A stretch of 64,000 nt of DNA from Aliidongia dinghuensis (GCF_014643535.1 NZ_BMJQ01000020.1:1-64000); one strand, 5' to 3'; shown: positions 51,467-60,329, counted from the stretch's first letter. Program-made: numbers and translations. The notes: a model not told the origin generated them from the letters alone.

Positions 51467-51494
51467 AATCCTCGTCACTCAATCCTCGTCACTG
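51467..51494 (-). repeat. 14-bp tandem duplication at the tetR/proC-like junction
   Basis: AATCCTCGTCACT(C/G) occurs twice head to tail. It carries the ribosome binding site of the ProC-like gene and the stop codon of the TetR gene. Confidence 0.85.
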
Positions 51495-52118
51495 CGGCGA
51501 ATAGCCGTGTCTCGCAAAGAAGCGATCCAGCTCTCTTTGCTGCGGCGCCTGGCCCGTAAAAATCGCGACATATTCCGGAATCCGCTTCATGCGGACCGCG
51601 ATATCTTCCTTGGCCTGCATCGTGATGTAGCCGATCTGGATAAGATAGGTCGTGCGTGCGCGGGCATCGGCCGACACAGCATTTTGGCCAAAGCGCACGA
51701 ACATCTTGGTCAAGGCATCGAGCCTTATACGGTCCGCCTGCTGTACTTCGGACAGGATGTCTTGAGACTGCAGCGCCCAGCTCCGCACCGCGAACTCCAG
51801 CGGGGAATCGAATAATCTCCGATCGAGCCAGCAATCGAACAAATTGAGCATCGCCTCCGCGATGGTCTCGGCATAGGCCTCCGTTTGCTTGACGATATTT
51901 CCCGTATTCTTTTCTCGCCAGCGCGTGATCAGCGCTTGGAGAAGCGCCTCTCTATCCTCGAAGAACCAGTAGAAACTGGTGCGCGACAGATTCAGCTTCT
52001 TGGCGAGTGGCTGAATTTTCACGGCTTCAACGCCGGATTCGAGTAGCGACTCGTAGGCGGCCTCGAGCCAGACCTCTGGCGAGCCGCGCCAACCGCTATC
52101 GTTCAATGCTTGTTCCAT
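51489..52118 (-). CDS. TetR-family regulator of the onium transport genes
   Basis: A 209-residue TetR-like repressor with the helix-turn-helix at residues 10-60 (GVEAVKIQPLAKKLNLSRTSFYWFFEDREALL, core LSRTSFYWFF). ATG 52118 follows GGAGAG; the frame continues 33 codons upstream into the operator region. It is divergent from the DgcA-like gene and leads the apparent run tetR-proC-like-proXWV. The spacer has a long inverted repeat (52155-52220), so it probably represses both directions until an onium ligand binds. Confidence 0.87.
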   Translation of the reverse strand: MEQALNDSGWRGSPEVWLEAAYESLLESGVEAVKIQPLAKKLNLSRTSFYWFFEDREALLQALITRWREKNTGNIVKQTEAYAETIAEAMLNLFDCWLDRRLFDSPLEFAVRSWALQSQDILSEVQQADRIRLDALTKMFVRFGQNAVSADARARTTYLIQIGYITMQAKEDIAVRMKRIPEYVAIFTGQAPQQRELDRFFARHGYSPQ

Positions 52119-52154
52119 AGGCTCTCCTACCAGATTACGAATGTCTGCACCAGA

Positions 52155-52220
52155 AAAATGTACACACATGTACTTTAGTAGTACGCACATGTCGTTGACA
52201 TTGACACGTGTGTACATTTT
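52155..52220. promoter_or_regulatory. TetR operator region, long interrupted inverted repeat
   Basis: Left arm 52155-52171 (AAAATGTACACACATGT) and right arm 52204-52220 (ACACGTGTGTACATTTT) are inverted repeats with one mismatch, 32 bases apart. Further GTAC and ACATGT half sites lie between. The layout suggests two or more bound TetR dimers. Confidence 0.7.
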
Positions 52221-52262
52221 CGATTAACCATCAGAGAAAATCCCCCGCTTGGAATCCGGCCG

Positions 52263-54299
52263 ATGTCGAACGACCCCCTTCTGCAGCCTTTCCAACTCAA
52301 GCACCTGACGCTGCGCAACCGCATCATCGTGACCTCGCATGAGCCGGCCTATCCCGAGGACGGCATGCCCAAGGCGCGCTATCGGGCCTACCATGTGGAG
52401 AGGGCCAAGGGCGGCGTCGCAATGACGATGACGGCGGGCTCGGCCGCCGTTTCGAAGGACAGCCCTCCGGTGTTCAACAACCTGCTCGTCTACAAGGACG
52501 AGGTTGTTCCCTGGATCAAGGATCTGACGGACGCCGTGCACGAGCAGGGTGCGGCGGTGATGATCCAGCTCACGCATCTCGGCCGCCGGACACGCTGGGA
52601 CAAGGCGTTCTGGCTTCCGGTCGTCTCGCCCTCCCATAACCGGGAGGCCGCCCACCGCTCTTTCCCGAAGAAGCTGGAAGACTGGGATATCGAGCGGATC
52701 ATCAAGGACTATGCCGATGCGGCCGAGCGCATGAAAGCCGGCGGCATGGACGGCATCGAGCTGCAGGCCTACGGCCATCTGATGGACCAGTTCTGGTCTC
52801 CGCTGACGAACGAGCTCGATGGCCCTTACGGCGGCTCTCTCGATAACCGGCTGCGCTTCACCTTCGACGTGCTGAAGGAAATCCGCCGGCGTGTCGGCCC
52901 CGACTACATCGTGGGCGTCCGCTATACGGGCGATGAGACCCTGGAGGGCGGCCTCACCAAAGAGGACGGCATCGAAATCTCGAAGCGCCTCAAGGCGAGC
53001 GGCCTCGTCGACTTCCTGAATGTCGTCCGGGGGCACATCGATACGGATGCCGGCCTGACGGATGTCATTCCGATCCAGGGCATGGCCAATTCGCCGCATC
53101 TCGACTTCGCCGGCGAAATTCGCGCCGCCACCAACTTCCCGACTTTCCATGCCGCCAAGATCCCGGATGTCGCGACAGCGCGCCATGCGATCGCCGCCGG
53201 CAAAGTCGACATGGTGGGCATGACGCGCGCCCATATGACCGACCCGCACATCGTCCGGAAGATCATCGAAAAGCGCGAGGATGACATTCGGCCCTGCGTC
53301 GGGGCGAACTATTGCCTCGACCGCATCTACCAGGGCGGCTCGGCCTATTGCATCCACAACGCCGCGACCGGCCGCGAACTCACCATGCCGCACACGATCC
53401 CGAAGGCGGACGTGCGCAAGAAGGTCGTGATCGTCGGCGCTGGCCCCGCCGGCCTCGAGGCCGCGCGCGTCGCGGGCGAGCGCGGCCACGAGGTCGTCGT
53501 TTTCGAGGCGGCGGCCAACCCGGGCGGCCAAATCCGCCTTACCGCCCAAAATCATCGGCGTCGGGAGATGATCAGCATCATCGACTGGCGCATGGGCCAG
53601 TGCGAGAAGCTCGGCGTCGCCTTCCGTTTCAACACCTGGGCGGATGCCGCGACCGTCCAGGCGGAGAACCCGGACGTCGTGATCGTGGCTACGGGCGGGC
53701 TTCCCCATACCGAGGTCCTGACGCAGGGGAATGACCTCGTTGTCTCCTCCTGGGACATCATTTCCGGCGATGTGAAGCCGGGCAGCAACGTGCTCATTTT
53801 CGACGATGCCGGGGACCATGCCGGCCTCCAGGCGGCCGAGGTCATCGCCAACGCAGGTTCGAGAGTTGAAATCATGACGCCTGACCGGTCGTTTGCGCCG
53901 GAAGTCATGGCGATGAATCTCGTCCCCTACATGCGTTCCCTGCAGAAGCTCGATGTGACCTTCACCGTCACCTTCCGGCTCGGCGCCGTCGAAAAGAACG
54001 GCAACCAGCTGATCGCCCATGTCGGCAGCGACTACGGCGGTGTCGCAAAACAACGGCTTGTGGACCAGGTGGTCATCAACCACGGCACCATACCGCTGGA
54101 CGAGCTCTACTTCGACCTGAAGCCGGCTTCGAGCAACCTCGGGGAGCTGTCGCACGATCATCTCATCGCCGGCGAGGCGCAGTCCGTCGTGCGCAACCCG
54201 GATGGCAAGTTCCAGCTGTTCCGCATCGGCGACGCGGTCGCCGCTCGAAACACGCATGCCGCGATCTACGACGCGCTGCGCCTGTTGAAGGACATCTAG
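52263..54299 (+). CDS. DgcA/StcD-like flavin N-demethylase (OYE-FAD two-domain)
   Basis: A 678-residue enzyme with an N-terminal old-yellow-enzyme barrel (about 1-370), iron-sulfur cysteines in CVGANYCLDRIYQGGSAYC near 345-365 (core CVGANYC), and a C-terminal FAD/NAD domain (from about 390: VVIVGAGPAGLEAARVAGE). It matches the family of dimethylglycine demethylase DgcA and stachydrine demethylase StcD, which remove an N-methyl group from a tertiary amine. Unlike P. aeruginosa dgcA it is not next to an electron-transfer subunit gene. It is divergent from tetR and followed by two DMSP-lyase-like genes. Confidence 0.85.
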   Translation: MSNDPLLQPFQLKHLTLRNRIIVTSHEPAYPEDGMPKARYRAYHVERAKGGVAMTMTAGSAAVSKDSPPVFNNLLVYKDEVVPWIKDLTDAVHEQGAAVMIQLTHLGRRTRWDKAFWLPVVSPSHNREAAHRSFPKKLEDWDIERIIKDYADAAERMKAGGMDGIELQAYGHLMDQFWSPLTNELDGPYGGSLDNRLRFTFDVLKEIRRRVGPDYIVGVRYTGDETLEGGLTKEDGIEISKRLKASGLVDFLNVVRGHIDTDAGLTDVIPIQGMANSPHLDFAGEIRAATNFPTFHAAKIPDVATARHAIAAGKVDMVGMTRAHMTDPHIVRKIIEKREDDIRPCVGANYCLDRIYQGGSAYCIHNAATGRELTMPHTIPKADVRKKVVIVGAGPAGLEAARVAGERGHEVVVFEAAANPGGQIRLTAQNHRRREMISIIDWRMGQCEKLGVAFRFNTWADAATVQAENPDVVIVATGGLPHTEVLTQGNDLVVSSWDIISGDVKPGSNVLIFDDAGDHAGLQAAEVIANAGSRVEIMTPDRSFAPEVMAMNLVPYMRSLQKLDVTFTVTFRLGAVEKNGNQLIAHVGSDYGGVAKQRLVDQVVINHGTIPLDELYFDLKPASSNLGELSHDHLIAGEAQSVVRNPDGKFQLFRIGDAVAARNTHAAIYDALRLLKDI

Positions 54300-54330
54300 C
54301 CGCCCCGCTCCTGAACTCGGGAATCGTGCC

Positions 54331-54930
54331 ATGATCCATCGAAGCGAGGGCCTGCAACGGCTCGTCGATGCGGCGTTCAATGGGTTTGATCTCTGCGCCG
54401 GAGCCCCTGCCTCCCGCCGCTCGATCGCGAACATCTTCTCGGCGCTCGAAACGCCGGCTGCCGAGGCTACAGGCCAAGAAGGGCGCCTCCCTGTTTGCTC
54501 CTACCTTGATCAAGCCCTTGAGGTACGCACCTCCAATCCCGTTCTGCTGGACCTCGTCGCGGCATTCAGAGCCGTCGAGCCGTCGCTGCGATGGCGCCGG
54601 CGAGCCTCGAATGCGACCGCGAGCGAAAATTTTCCCGACGGACATGGGAACGCGATGATCCTTGGGCCCGGGGGGCTCGAGGATCGCCGGGATGCCTGGC
54701 TGGGCGTGACGCTCATGGCGCCCTGCGTTCGCTACCCCGATCACGATCATGCGCCGGAAGAGACCTATCTCGTCTTGTCGGAGGGCGAATTCCGGCACGG
54801 CGACAGCTCGTGGTTTGCGCCGGGTATCGGCGGCTCGTTCTTCAACCCGCCAGGCATCAGACACGCGATGCGATCGGGCGATCGCCCCTTGTTTGCATTC
54901 TGGGCGCTGTGGGCCGGCAGCCCGGCTTGA
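54331..54930 (+). CDS. DddQ/DddL-like cupin of the DMSP lyase family
   Basis: A 199-residue protein whose C-terminal cupin (about 130-195) carries the metal-binding pattern of DMSP lyases: Y-x-x-H-x-H in RYPDHDHAPEETY (two His, a Glu and a Tyr) and a distal histidine in PPGIRHAM. DMSP lyases of this group cleave dimethylsulfoniopropionate to dimethyl sulfide and acrylate. The N-terminal half is helical, as in DddQ. Activity on DMSP is not proven, and related cupins may act on other onium acids. It starts 31 bp after the DgcA-like gene and is 127 bp from the M24 gene. Confidence 0.75.
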   Translation: MIHRSEGLQRLVDAAFNGFDLCAGAPASRRSIANIFSALETPAAEATGQEGRLPVCSYLDQALEVRTSNPVLLDLVAAFRAVEPSLRWRRRASNATASENFPDGHGNAMILGPGGLEDRRDAWLGVTLMAPCVRYPDHDHAPEETYLVLSEGEFRHGDSSWFAPGIGGSFFNPPGIRHAMRSGDRPLFAFWALWAGSPA

Positions 54931-55056
54931 CGATCATCGAATGGCGGCCGCCGGCCCGCGATGCGGGGAACGACCGCGTGATCCACAGCCATCTCCGGCT
55001 GGAACGCCTGCACCACACCCAGCCGCTGTTCCATCACCCATTCCGGAAGTGCCGCC

Positions 55057-56352
55057 ATGCTTGAGGAAACGCCCCGTCATACCAGCCGACTGCTGAACAT
55101 GGCCGTGCCGATGCAGGACACGGCCCCGCGCCAGGCGGTGCCGATCGATCCCGGCATCCTGGCCCGCATGGAAAAGATCGATCAGACCGCCCTGCTCCGC
55201 TATCGGCTGCAACGGCTGCGCGCCGAGTTGCGCAAGCGCGACTATGCCGGCGCCGTCCTCTTCGACCCGATGAACCTGCGTTATGCGACCGGCACGCGCA
55301 ACATGGCGGTCTGGACCGCGCACGCCCCCAGCCGCTACGCCTTCGTCGCGACCGACGGGCCGGTGATCCTGTTCGAATTCACCTCCTCGCGCCACGTCAC
55401 GGATGGCTCACCGATCGTGGACGAGGTGCGGCCCTGCACGCCCTGGATCTATTTTCTCGCGGGGGCCCGCACGGAGGAAAAGGCCCATCTCTGGGCCGAT
55501 GAGATCGACAGCCTGCTTCGCCAGTATGGCGGCAGCAACCGCCGCCTTGCCGTCGACCGCTGCGATCCGCTGGGCGCCATGCGGTTGCAGAGCCATGGCG
55601 TGCAGCTGTTCGATGTGCAGGAAGCGGTCGAGCAGGCGCGCATGGTGAAATCGGCAGAAGAGATCGCCTGCGTGCAGTCCGCGATCGAGGTCTGCGACCT
55701 CGCCGTCGGCCGCATGCGGCAGGCGCTGGTGCCCGGCATCACCGAAAACCAGCTCTGGTCACTGCTGCACGAGACGAATATCGCGCACGGCGGCGAATGG
55801 ATCGAATGCCGCCTGCTCGCCTCCGGGCCGCGCACCAATCCCTGGTTCCAGGAATCCGGCAATCGGGTGATCGAGGCGGGCGACATCGTGGGCTTCGACA
55901 CGGATCTCGTCGGCCCCTTCGGCTATCTCGCCGATATCTCCCGCAGCTGGATCTGCCCGGACCGCAAGCCGAGCGATCGGCAGAAGCGGCTCTATGATCT
56001 CGCGACTGAGCAGGTCCTGTTCAACATGGAGCTGCTGCGTCCGGGCCTGACGTTCCGCGAGTTCGCGGAGAAATCCTGGTCAGTGCCGGATGAATACGTG
56101 CCGAACCGCTACATGATGATGCTGCACGGCTGCGGCTTCGTCGATGAATACCCGTCCATCGCCTATGTCGCCGACTGGCAGGACTGGGGCTACGACGGCG
56201 TGTTCGCGGAGAACATGGTCGTCTCCGTCGAAAGCTATCTCGGCGAGGTCGGCGGCCCGGACGGGATCAAGCTCGAACAGCAGGTCGTGATCGGCGCCGA
56301 GGGTGCGCGCGTCCTTTCGAAAACGCCGCTGATCGACGCGCTCGCAACGTGA
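55057..56352 (+). CDS. DddP-like M24-family protein
   Basis: A 431-residue protein with the pita-bread M24 fold. It resembles DddP of Roseovarius, a DMSP lyase: GGEWIECRLLASGPRTNPWFQE near residue 245 (core LLASGPRTNPWFQE) and the metal ligands Asp/Asp in GFDTDLVGPFGYLADISRSW (core FDTDLVG and ADISRSW), His in MMLHGCGFVDEYP near 350 and Glu in VVSVESYLGEVGG and IKLEQQVVI near 390 and 405. The length (about 430-450) also fits. It is the second DMSP-lyase-family gene in succession. Creatinase or prolidase activity is an alternative, though the aligned active-site segments favour DddP. Confidence 0.8.
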   Translation: MLEETPRHTSRLLNMAVPMQDTAPRQAVPIDPGILARMEKIDQTALLRYRLQRLRAELRKRDYAGAVLFDPMNLRYATGTRNMAVWTAHAPSRYAFVATDGPVILFEFTSSRHVTDGSPIVDEVRPCTPWIYFLAGARTEEKAHLWADEIDSLLRQYGGSNRRLAVDRCDPLGAMRLQSHGVQLFDVQEAVEQARMVKSAEEIACVQSAIEVCDLAVGRMRQALVPGITENQLWSLLHETNIAHGGEWIECRLLASGPRTNPWFQESGNRVIEAGDIVGFDTDLVGPFGYLADISRSWICPDRKPSDRQKRLYDLATEQVLFNMELLRPGLTFREFAEKSWSVPDEYVPNRYMMMLHGCGFVDEYPSIAYVADWQDWGYDGVFAENMVVSVESYLGEVGGPDGIKLEQQVVIGAEGARVLSKTPLIDALAT

Positions 56353-56427
56353 TCCGTAGTCGAGAGCCGAGCCGGGTGGGCCAAGTGATCGACAAGGGCA
56401 CAACCCGGAACGGAAGGCAGGCTCCGG

Positions 56428-56448
56428 CGATCTGGCGAGGATCGCCTG
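56428..56448. terminator. hairpin between convergent DddP-like and AraC genes
   Basis: GGCGATC-N7-GATCGCC, a perfect 7-bp stem in the 163-bp spacer between two convergent genes. There is no clear T-tract, so termination is only suggested. Confidence 0.4.
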
Positions 56449-56515
56449 GGCTTTGGCATTCGATTGGCAAAGTCGGAGCAATCAGGACGAATCGTCGCTC
56501 TCCGACCGGAACTCC

Positions 56516-57451
56516 TTACGCCCGTCCAGCGATCAATTCCACGCTCTCGGCAGCGCGGCCTTGCCGGAAGATGGTCTGCATTTGCGTCACGTCACGCTTT
56601 GGCGGTGCGCCAAACATGCGGGCGTATTCTCGGCTGAACTGCGAGGGGCTTTCGTAGCCGACCTCGAAAGCAGCCGCTTCGACGTTGAACGCACGGGAGA
56701 CCATTAAGCGGCGTGCCTCGAGCAGGCGAAGTTGCTTCTGATATTGCAGTGGCGTCAGCGACGTCAGCGCTTTGAACTGACGATGGAAGGCGGAGGTGCT
56801 CAGCCGGGCGATCGCGGCCAACTCATCGATCCGAACGGTTTCCCTGAAGCGGCATCGCAAGCTGTGCATGGCGCTGATCACGCGCTGCGATGGGCTGTTC
56901 GCCAGCGCCATCCTGGCGACATCGCCGCCGTGAGGGCCGGTCAGAAGCCAATAGCAAATCTCACGCATGATGATGGGATAGAGCGTCGGTATCGCGCCCG
57001 GCGTATCAAGCAGGCGGACCAGGCGCAGCGCGCAGTCGGCCAGCGGGCCCTGAAAGTCCGTGACGAAGACGCCGCGGCCGGGCTCCCCACTCACCTTCGG
57101 CGGCGCATCCAGCCCCTCTGCGACGCTCCGCATGATCGCGAGATCCAACTCGATCGCGAGGACAAGACAGGGCTCGTCGGGGTTCGCTTCGACGACCCGG
57201 CCGATCGAGGGTGTCTCAACGCCGACCACGAGCGCCTGCCCCGCCCTGTACTCGAGGCGGTTGCCGCCGAACGTCGCCCATTTGGCACCTTGCGCCACGA
57301 TGCACATGGCCGGCCTGGAGATCATGTGGCTCGGCGGCTTCGGGTGATCCGACCGCATCACGGCCAGCCCATCGATGGCCGTCATGAACGGACTCTCACC
57401 GGACTGACTATCGGTGTAGCGCAGGAGTGCTTCCGCCAACTGACCGGGCAC
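56516..57451 (-). CDS. AraC-family regulator
   Basis: A 311-residue regulator with the AraC N-terminal-type domain (about 15-180) and a C-terminal double helix-turn-helix (about 200-300): TVRIDELAAIARLSTSAFHRQFKALT (core LSTSAFHRQFK) and the second motif AAAFEVGYESPSQFSREYARMFG (core GYESPSQFSREYARMFG). It starts with GTG 57451 and is divergent from the first short-chain dehydrogenase (165-bp spacer), the usual arrangement for control of that gene. Confidence 0.88.
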   Translation of the reverse strand: MPGQLAEALLRYTDSQSGESPFMTAIDGLAVMRSDHPKPPSHMISRPAMCIVAQGAKWATFGGNRLEYRAGQALVVGVETPSIGRVVEANPDEPCLVLAIELDLAIMRSVAEGLDAPPKVSGEPGRGVFVTDFQGPLADCALRLVRLLDTPGAIPTLYPIIMREICYWLLTGPHGGDVARMALANSPSQRVISAMHSLRCRFRETVRIDELAAIARLSTSAFHRQFKALTSLTPLQYQKQLRLLEARRLMVSRAFNVEAAAFEVGYESPSQFSREYARMFGAPPKRDVTQMQTIFRQGRAAESVELIAGRA

Positions 57452-57616
57452 GTTCGACCGTTCCTTTCACACTGAAACAACGAGGGAAAATATCTCGTCG
57501 AACAGGATCAGGCAAGAAAATGGAGAGTTCCGGCATTCCGCTCCCTGGCCTTCGGTCAGCATAATCAACCGAAGCAGGCAGCTTTGAAATGCCAACTCTT
57601 CGCGGAAAGTGTAATT

Positions 57617-58375
57617 ATGTCAAATAGTAAGATCGCGATCGTCACCGGCGGCAGCCGGGGGATTGGTCGCAACACGGTCCTCTGCCTCGCCAAGCGCGGG
57701 GCCTCCTCGATATTCACCTACCACTCCAATCGGGCAGAAGCCGATAAGGTCGTAGCGCTTGCCGCGGACGCGGGCGCGCGGGCGATCGCCTTGCAGCTCG
57801 ACACGGGCAATACGACCATGTTCGACGGCTTTGCCGGGCAGGTTCGGGAAGCCCTCGCCGAAATGGGCGCCCGGCGTTTCGATTATCTCGTCAACAATGC
57901 CGGCACATCATCGAACGCGAGCTTGGAGTCGATAACCGAGCCGGAGATGGACGCGCTCTACAGCGTCCATTTCAAGGGCGTGCTGTTCCTGACGCAAAAG
58001 CTGCTGCCTCTCATGAACGACGGCGGCCGCATCGTGAATATTTCCTCAGGCCTGGCCCGCATCGCCTCGCCCAATCGCATCGGATACGGACCGATGAAGG
58101 CGGCCGTCGAAGCGCTGACCCGGTATATGGCCCTCGAATTGGGGCCGCGCCGGATCACCGCCAACGTCGTTGCGCCTGGCGCAATCGCCACGGATTTCAG
58201 CGGCGGCATCGTTCGGGACAATCCGCAGGTCAACAAGCGGATCGCCGACCATACGGCGCTCGGCCGCGCCGGCCTGCCGGAGGATGTCGGGCCGGTGATC
58301 GCGGCGCTGCTGTCAGACGACTTCGGCTGGGTCAACGCCCAGCGGATCGAAGTCGCGGGCGGCATACAGATCTAG
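57617..58375 (+). CDS. short-chain dehydrogenase/reductase (FabG-like)
   Basis: A 252-residue classical SDR. The cofactor motif TGGSRGIGRNT is near residue 10, NNAG near 90, catalytic serine in IVNISSGLA near 143 and tyrosine/lysine in YGPMKAAVEAL near 158. The start ATG 57617 gives the usual N-terminus; 11 more codons upstream are open. It is next to a second SDR (8 bp) and divergent from an AraC gene. The substrate is unknown. Confidence 0.88.
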   Translation: MSNSKIAIVTGGSRGIGRNTVLCLAKRGASSIFTYHSNRAEADKVVALAADAGARAIALQLDTGNTTMFDGFAGQVREALAEMGARRFDYLVNNAGTSSNASLESITEPEMDALYSVHFKGVLFLTQKLLPLMNDGGRIVNISSGLARIASPNRIGYGPMKAAVEALTRYMALELGPRRITANVVAPGAIATDFSGGIVRDNPQVNKRIADHTALGRAGLPEDVGPVIAALLSDDFGWVNAQRIEVAGGIQI

Positions 58376-58383
58376 GGGGCTTC

Positions 58384-59343
58384 ATGTCAGAAGCCGCCAC
58401 GCAAGCCCCCGCCGATCGCAAGGCGTACATCGTCACCGGCCCGACCTCGGGCATCGGCCGGGCGACGGCCCTGGAACTGGCCAAGCATGGCACGATCGTG
58501 CTGGTCAGCCGCGACCGCCAGAGGCTCGACGACGTCCAGAAGACGATCGAGCAAAGCGGGCGGAGCGCGGTGTCGATCGTGTGCGATCTGTCGGATATCG
58601 CCAGCGTTCGGCGTGCGGCCTCAGAGATCATCGCGCTCGATCTGCCGATCGCCGGCTTGCTCAACAATGCGGGCATAATGCAGATGCGCCCGACGAGGAA
58701 TGCGCTGGGCTGGGATATGTCGTTCGCAACGAACCACCTCGGCCCGTTCGCGCTGACCGAGGCGCTCGCGCCGCATCTCCCTGACGGCGCTCATGTCGTC
58801 TTCGTCGCGTCCGCAGTGGAAGACCCGGAGCGCAAGCCGGCTGTGGCCGCGGGTTTTCGGGGTGGTCGCTATATCTCCGCCGAGGCGAGCGCGCGCGGCG
58901 AATGGAAACCCGGCGGCGCCAAGCGGCCGGGCTTCGACGCCTACGCAACGTCCAAGCAAGCCGTCCTCGCCGCGGCGATGGCCTTCGCCCGCGAGACGCC
59001 GCGTCTGCGCTTCAACGCGGTCGAGCCGGGCGTCAATCCGACCACCGCTCTCGCGCGCGACGTCGGCGTCTTCGTGCGCATTCTGTCGAAATACATCATC
59101 CCAGCGCTCGTGCCGCTGCTCATACCCTTCATCAAGGTCTTGAGCACCCCGGAGCGAGCTGCGCGTGTGATTACCAAAATAATGATCGATGGCTCCAAGC
59201 AGACCGGCGTCTATTACGACGAGGGCGGTCATCCGATGTCTGGCTCCGCGCGCGTGTGCGACCCGAAGTTCCAAGACCGCGTCGTCGCGGAGACGCGCGC
59301 TTTGCTGTCGTCGGTTCGAGCCTCACGCGCCGAAACGGCATGA
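58384..59343 (+). CDS. short-chain dehydrogenase/reductase, retinol/protochlorophyllide-like
   Basis: A 319-residue SDR of the longer branch. The cofactor motif TGPTSGIGRATALELAK is near residue 20, NNAGIM near 97, serine in FVASAV near 140 and tyrosine/lysine in DAYATSKQAV near 187. A hydrophobic stretch near residues 235-260 may touch the membrane. It lies 8 bp after the first SDR and is probably co-transcribed. The substrate is unknown. Confidence 0.87.
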   Translation: MSEAATQAPADRKAYIVTGPTSGIGRATALELAKHGTIVLVSRDRQRLDDVQKTIEQSGRSAVSIVCDLSDIASVRRAASEIIALDLPIAGLLNNAGIMQMRPTRNALGWDMSFATNHLGPFALTEALAPHLPDGAHVVFVASAVEDPERKPAVAAGFRGGRYISAEASARGEWKPGGAKRPGFDAYATSKQAVLAAAMAFARETPRLRFNAVEPGVNPTTALARDVGVFVRILSKYIIPALVPLLIPFIKVLSTPERAARVITKIMIDGSKQTGVYYDEGGHPMSGSARVCDPKFQDRVVAETRALLSSVRASRAETA

Positions 59344-59420
59344 GCGGCGGAACATCCACGGCGCAGAGGGACACGGCCGGCGTGGCACTCGATCCGATGC
59401 ACGCCGCTTATTGATGCGGC

Positions 59421-60329
59421 TCAGACGCCGGCCCCCGCGGGTCCGAACGGTAGGAACCGTTCCCGTTCCTCGGCAAAGCGCCGGGTAAGGAAGGCCCGGC
59501 AGGTCGCGACGCGCTTCACCGCATGCGTGTCCGGGTGCGACAGCATCCAGTATGTCCGCACGAACGCCACGTCCGGCATGATGCGGACGAGGTCCGGCTG
59601 ATCCACCGTCGTGAAGTCGTGCAGCACGCCGAGGCCGACGCCCGAGCGGATCGCCTCCAGCTGCCCCATGACGCTGGCGCAGCGGAACAGGCTGGCGCCG
59701 GGCACTTCGAGCGCCGTCGCATAGTCGAGCGCGGCCGCATAGGCGAAGTCTTCGACCCCGGTCACGACGACGTGGCCGGCCAGTTCCTCCTTCGACCGTG
59801 GCGCCCCGGCCCGCTCGAGATACCGGCGCGACGCATAGACGCCGAGACTGTAGTCGAGCAGCTTCGAGACGATCAGCCGGCCATGGCTCGGGCGATCCAG
59901 CACGATCGCGATGTCGGCCTCCCGCCGCGATAGCGAGAAGGCGCGCGGCAGCGGCACGAGCTCGATCGTCAGGCCCGGGTGGCGGGCCGCGAGCACGCCC
60001 AATTCCCGCGCCAGAAACCGATTGCCGAGCCCATCGGGCGCGCCGATGCGCACGGTACCGGAGACGTCGGCCTCGTCGGCGCGCAAGCCCTCGAACGCCA
60101 CCAGGACCTCCGCCTCGACCCGCTCGGCGACGGGCAGCAGCTGCTCGCCCGCCTGGGTCAGCACCGATCCCGCCGGCCGCCGGACGAACAGCGCCGTGCC
60201 GAGGCTCGCCTCGAGCGCATCGAGGCGGCGCGCCACCGTCGCATGGTTGAGGCCGAGCTTGCGCGCCGCCGACAGCAATTGGCCGTCCCGCGCGACCGCC
60301 AGGAAGACCCGCAGGTGATCCCAATCCAT
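59421..60329 (-). CDS. LysR-type regulator divergent from mmsA
   Basis: A 302-residue LysR protein. The helix-turn-helix lies in residues 1-60 (MDWDHLRVFLAVARDGQLLSAARKLGLNHATVARRLDALE, core LGLNHATVARRLDALE) and the effector domain in 90-295. It is separated from mmsA by 112 bp and transcribed away from it, so it probably controls mmsA. An imperfect TGCTGA-N4-TCGGCA repeat in the spacer is a candidate site. Confidence 0.88.
   Translation of the reverse strand: MDWDHLRVFLAVARDGQLLSAARKLGLNHATVARRLDALEASLGTALFVRRPAGSVLTQAGEQLLPVAERVEAEVLVAFEGLRADEADVSGTVRIGAPDGLGNRFLARELGVLAARHPGLTIELVPLPRAFSLSRREADIAIVLDRPSHGRLIVSKLLDYSLGVYASRRYLERAGAPRSKEELAGHVVVTGVEDFAYAAALDYATALEVPGASLFRCASVMGQLEAIRSGVGLGVLHDFTTVDQPDLVRIMPDVAFVRTYWMLSHPDTHAVKRVATCRAFLTRRFAEERERFLPFGPAGAGV

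Noticed and set aside
52224..54434. 736-codon open frame on the minus strand opposite the DgcA-like gene
   Set aside because: A mirror of the codon pattern of the plus-strand gene, without recognisable domains.
54927..55064. 45-codon frame (TTG start) between the cupin and DddP-like genes
   Set aside because: No family similarity, basic and histidine-rich composition, and it overlaps the start of the next gene. A spacer is more likely, though a leader peptide is not excluded.
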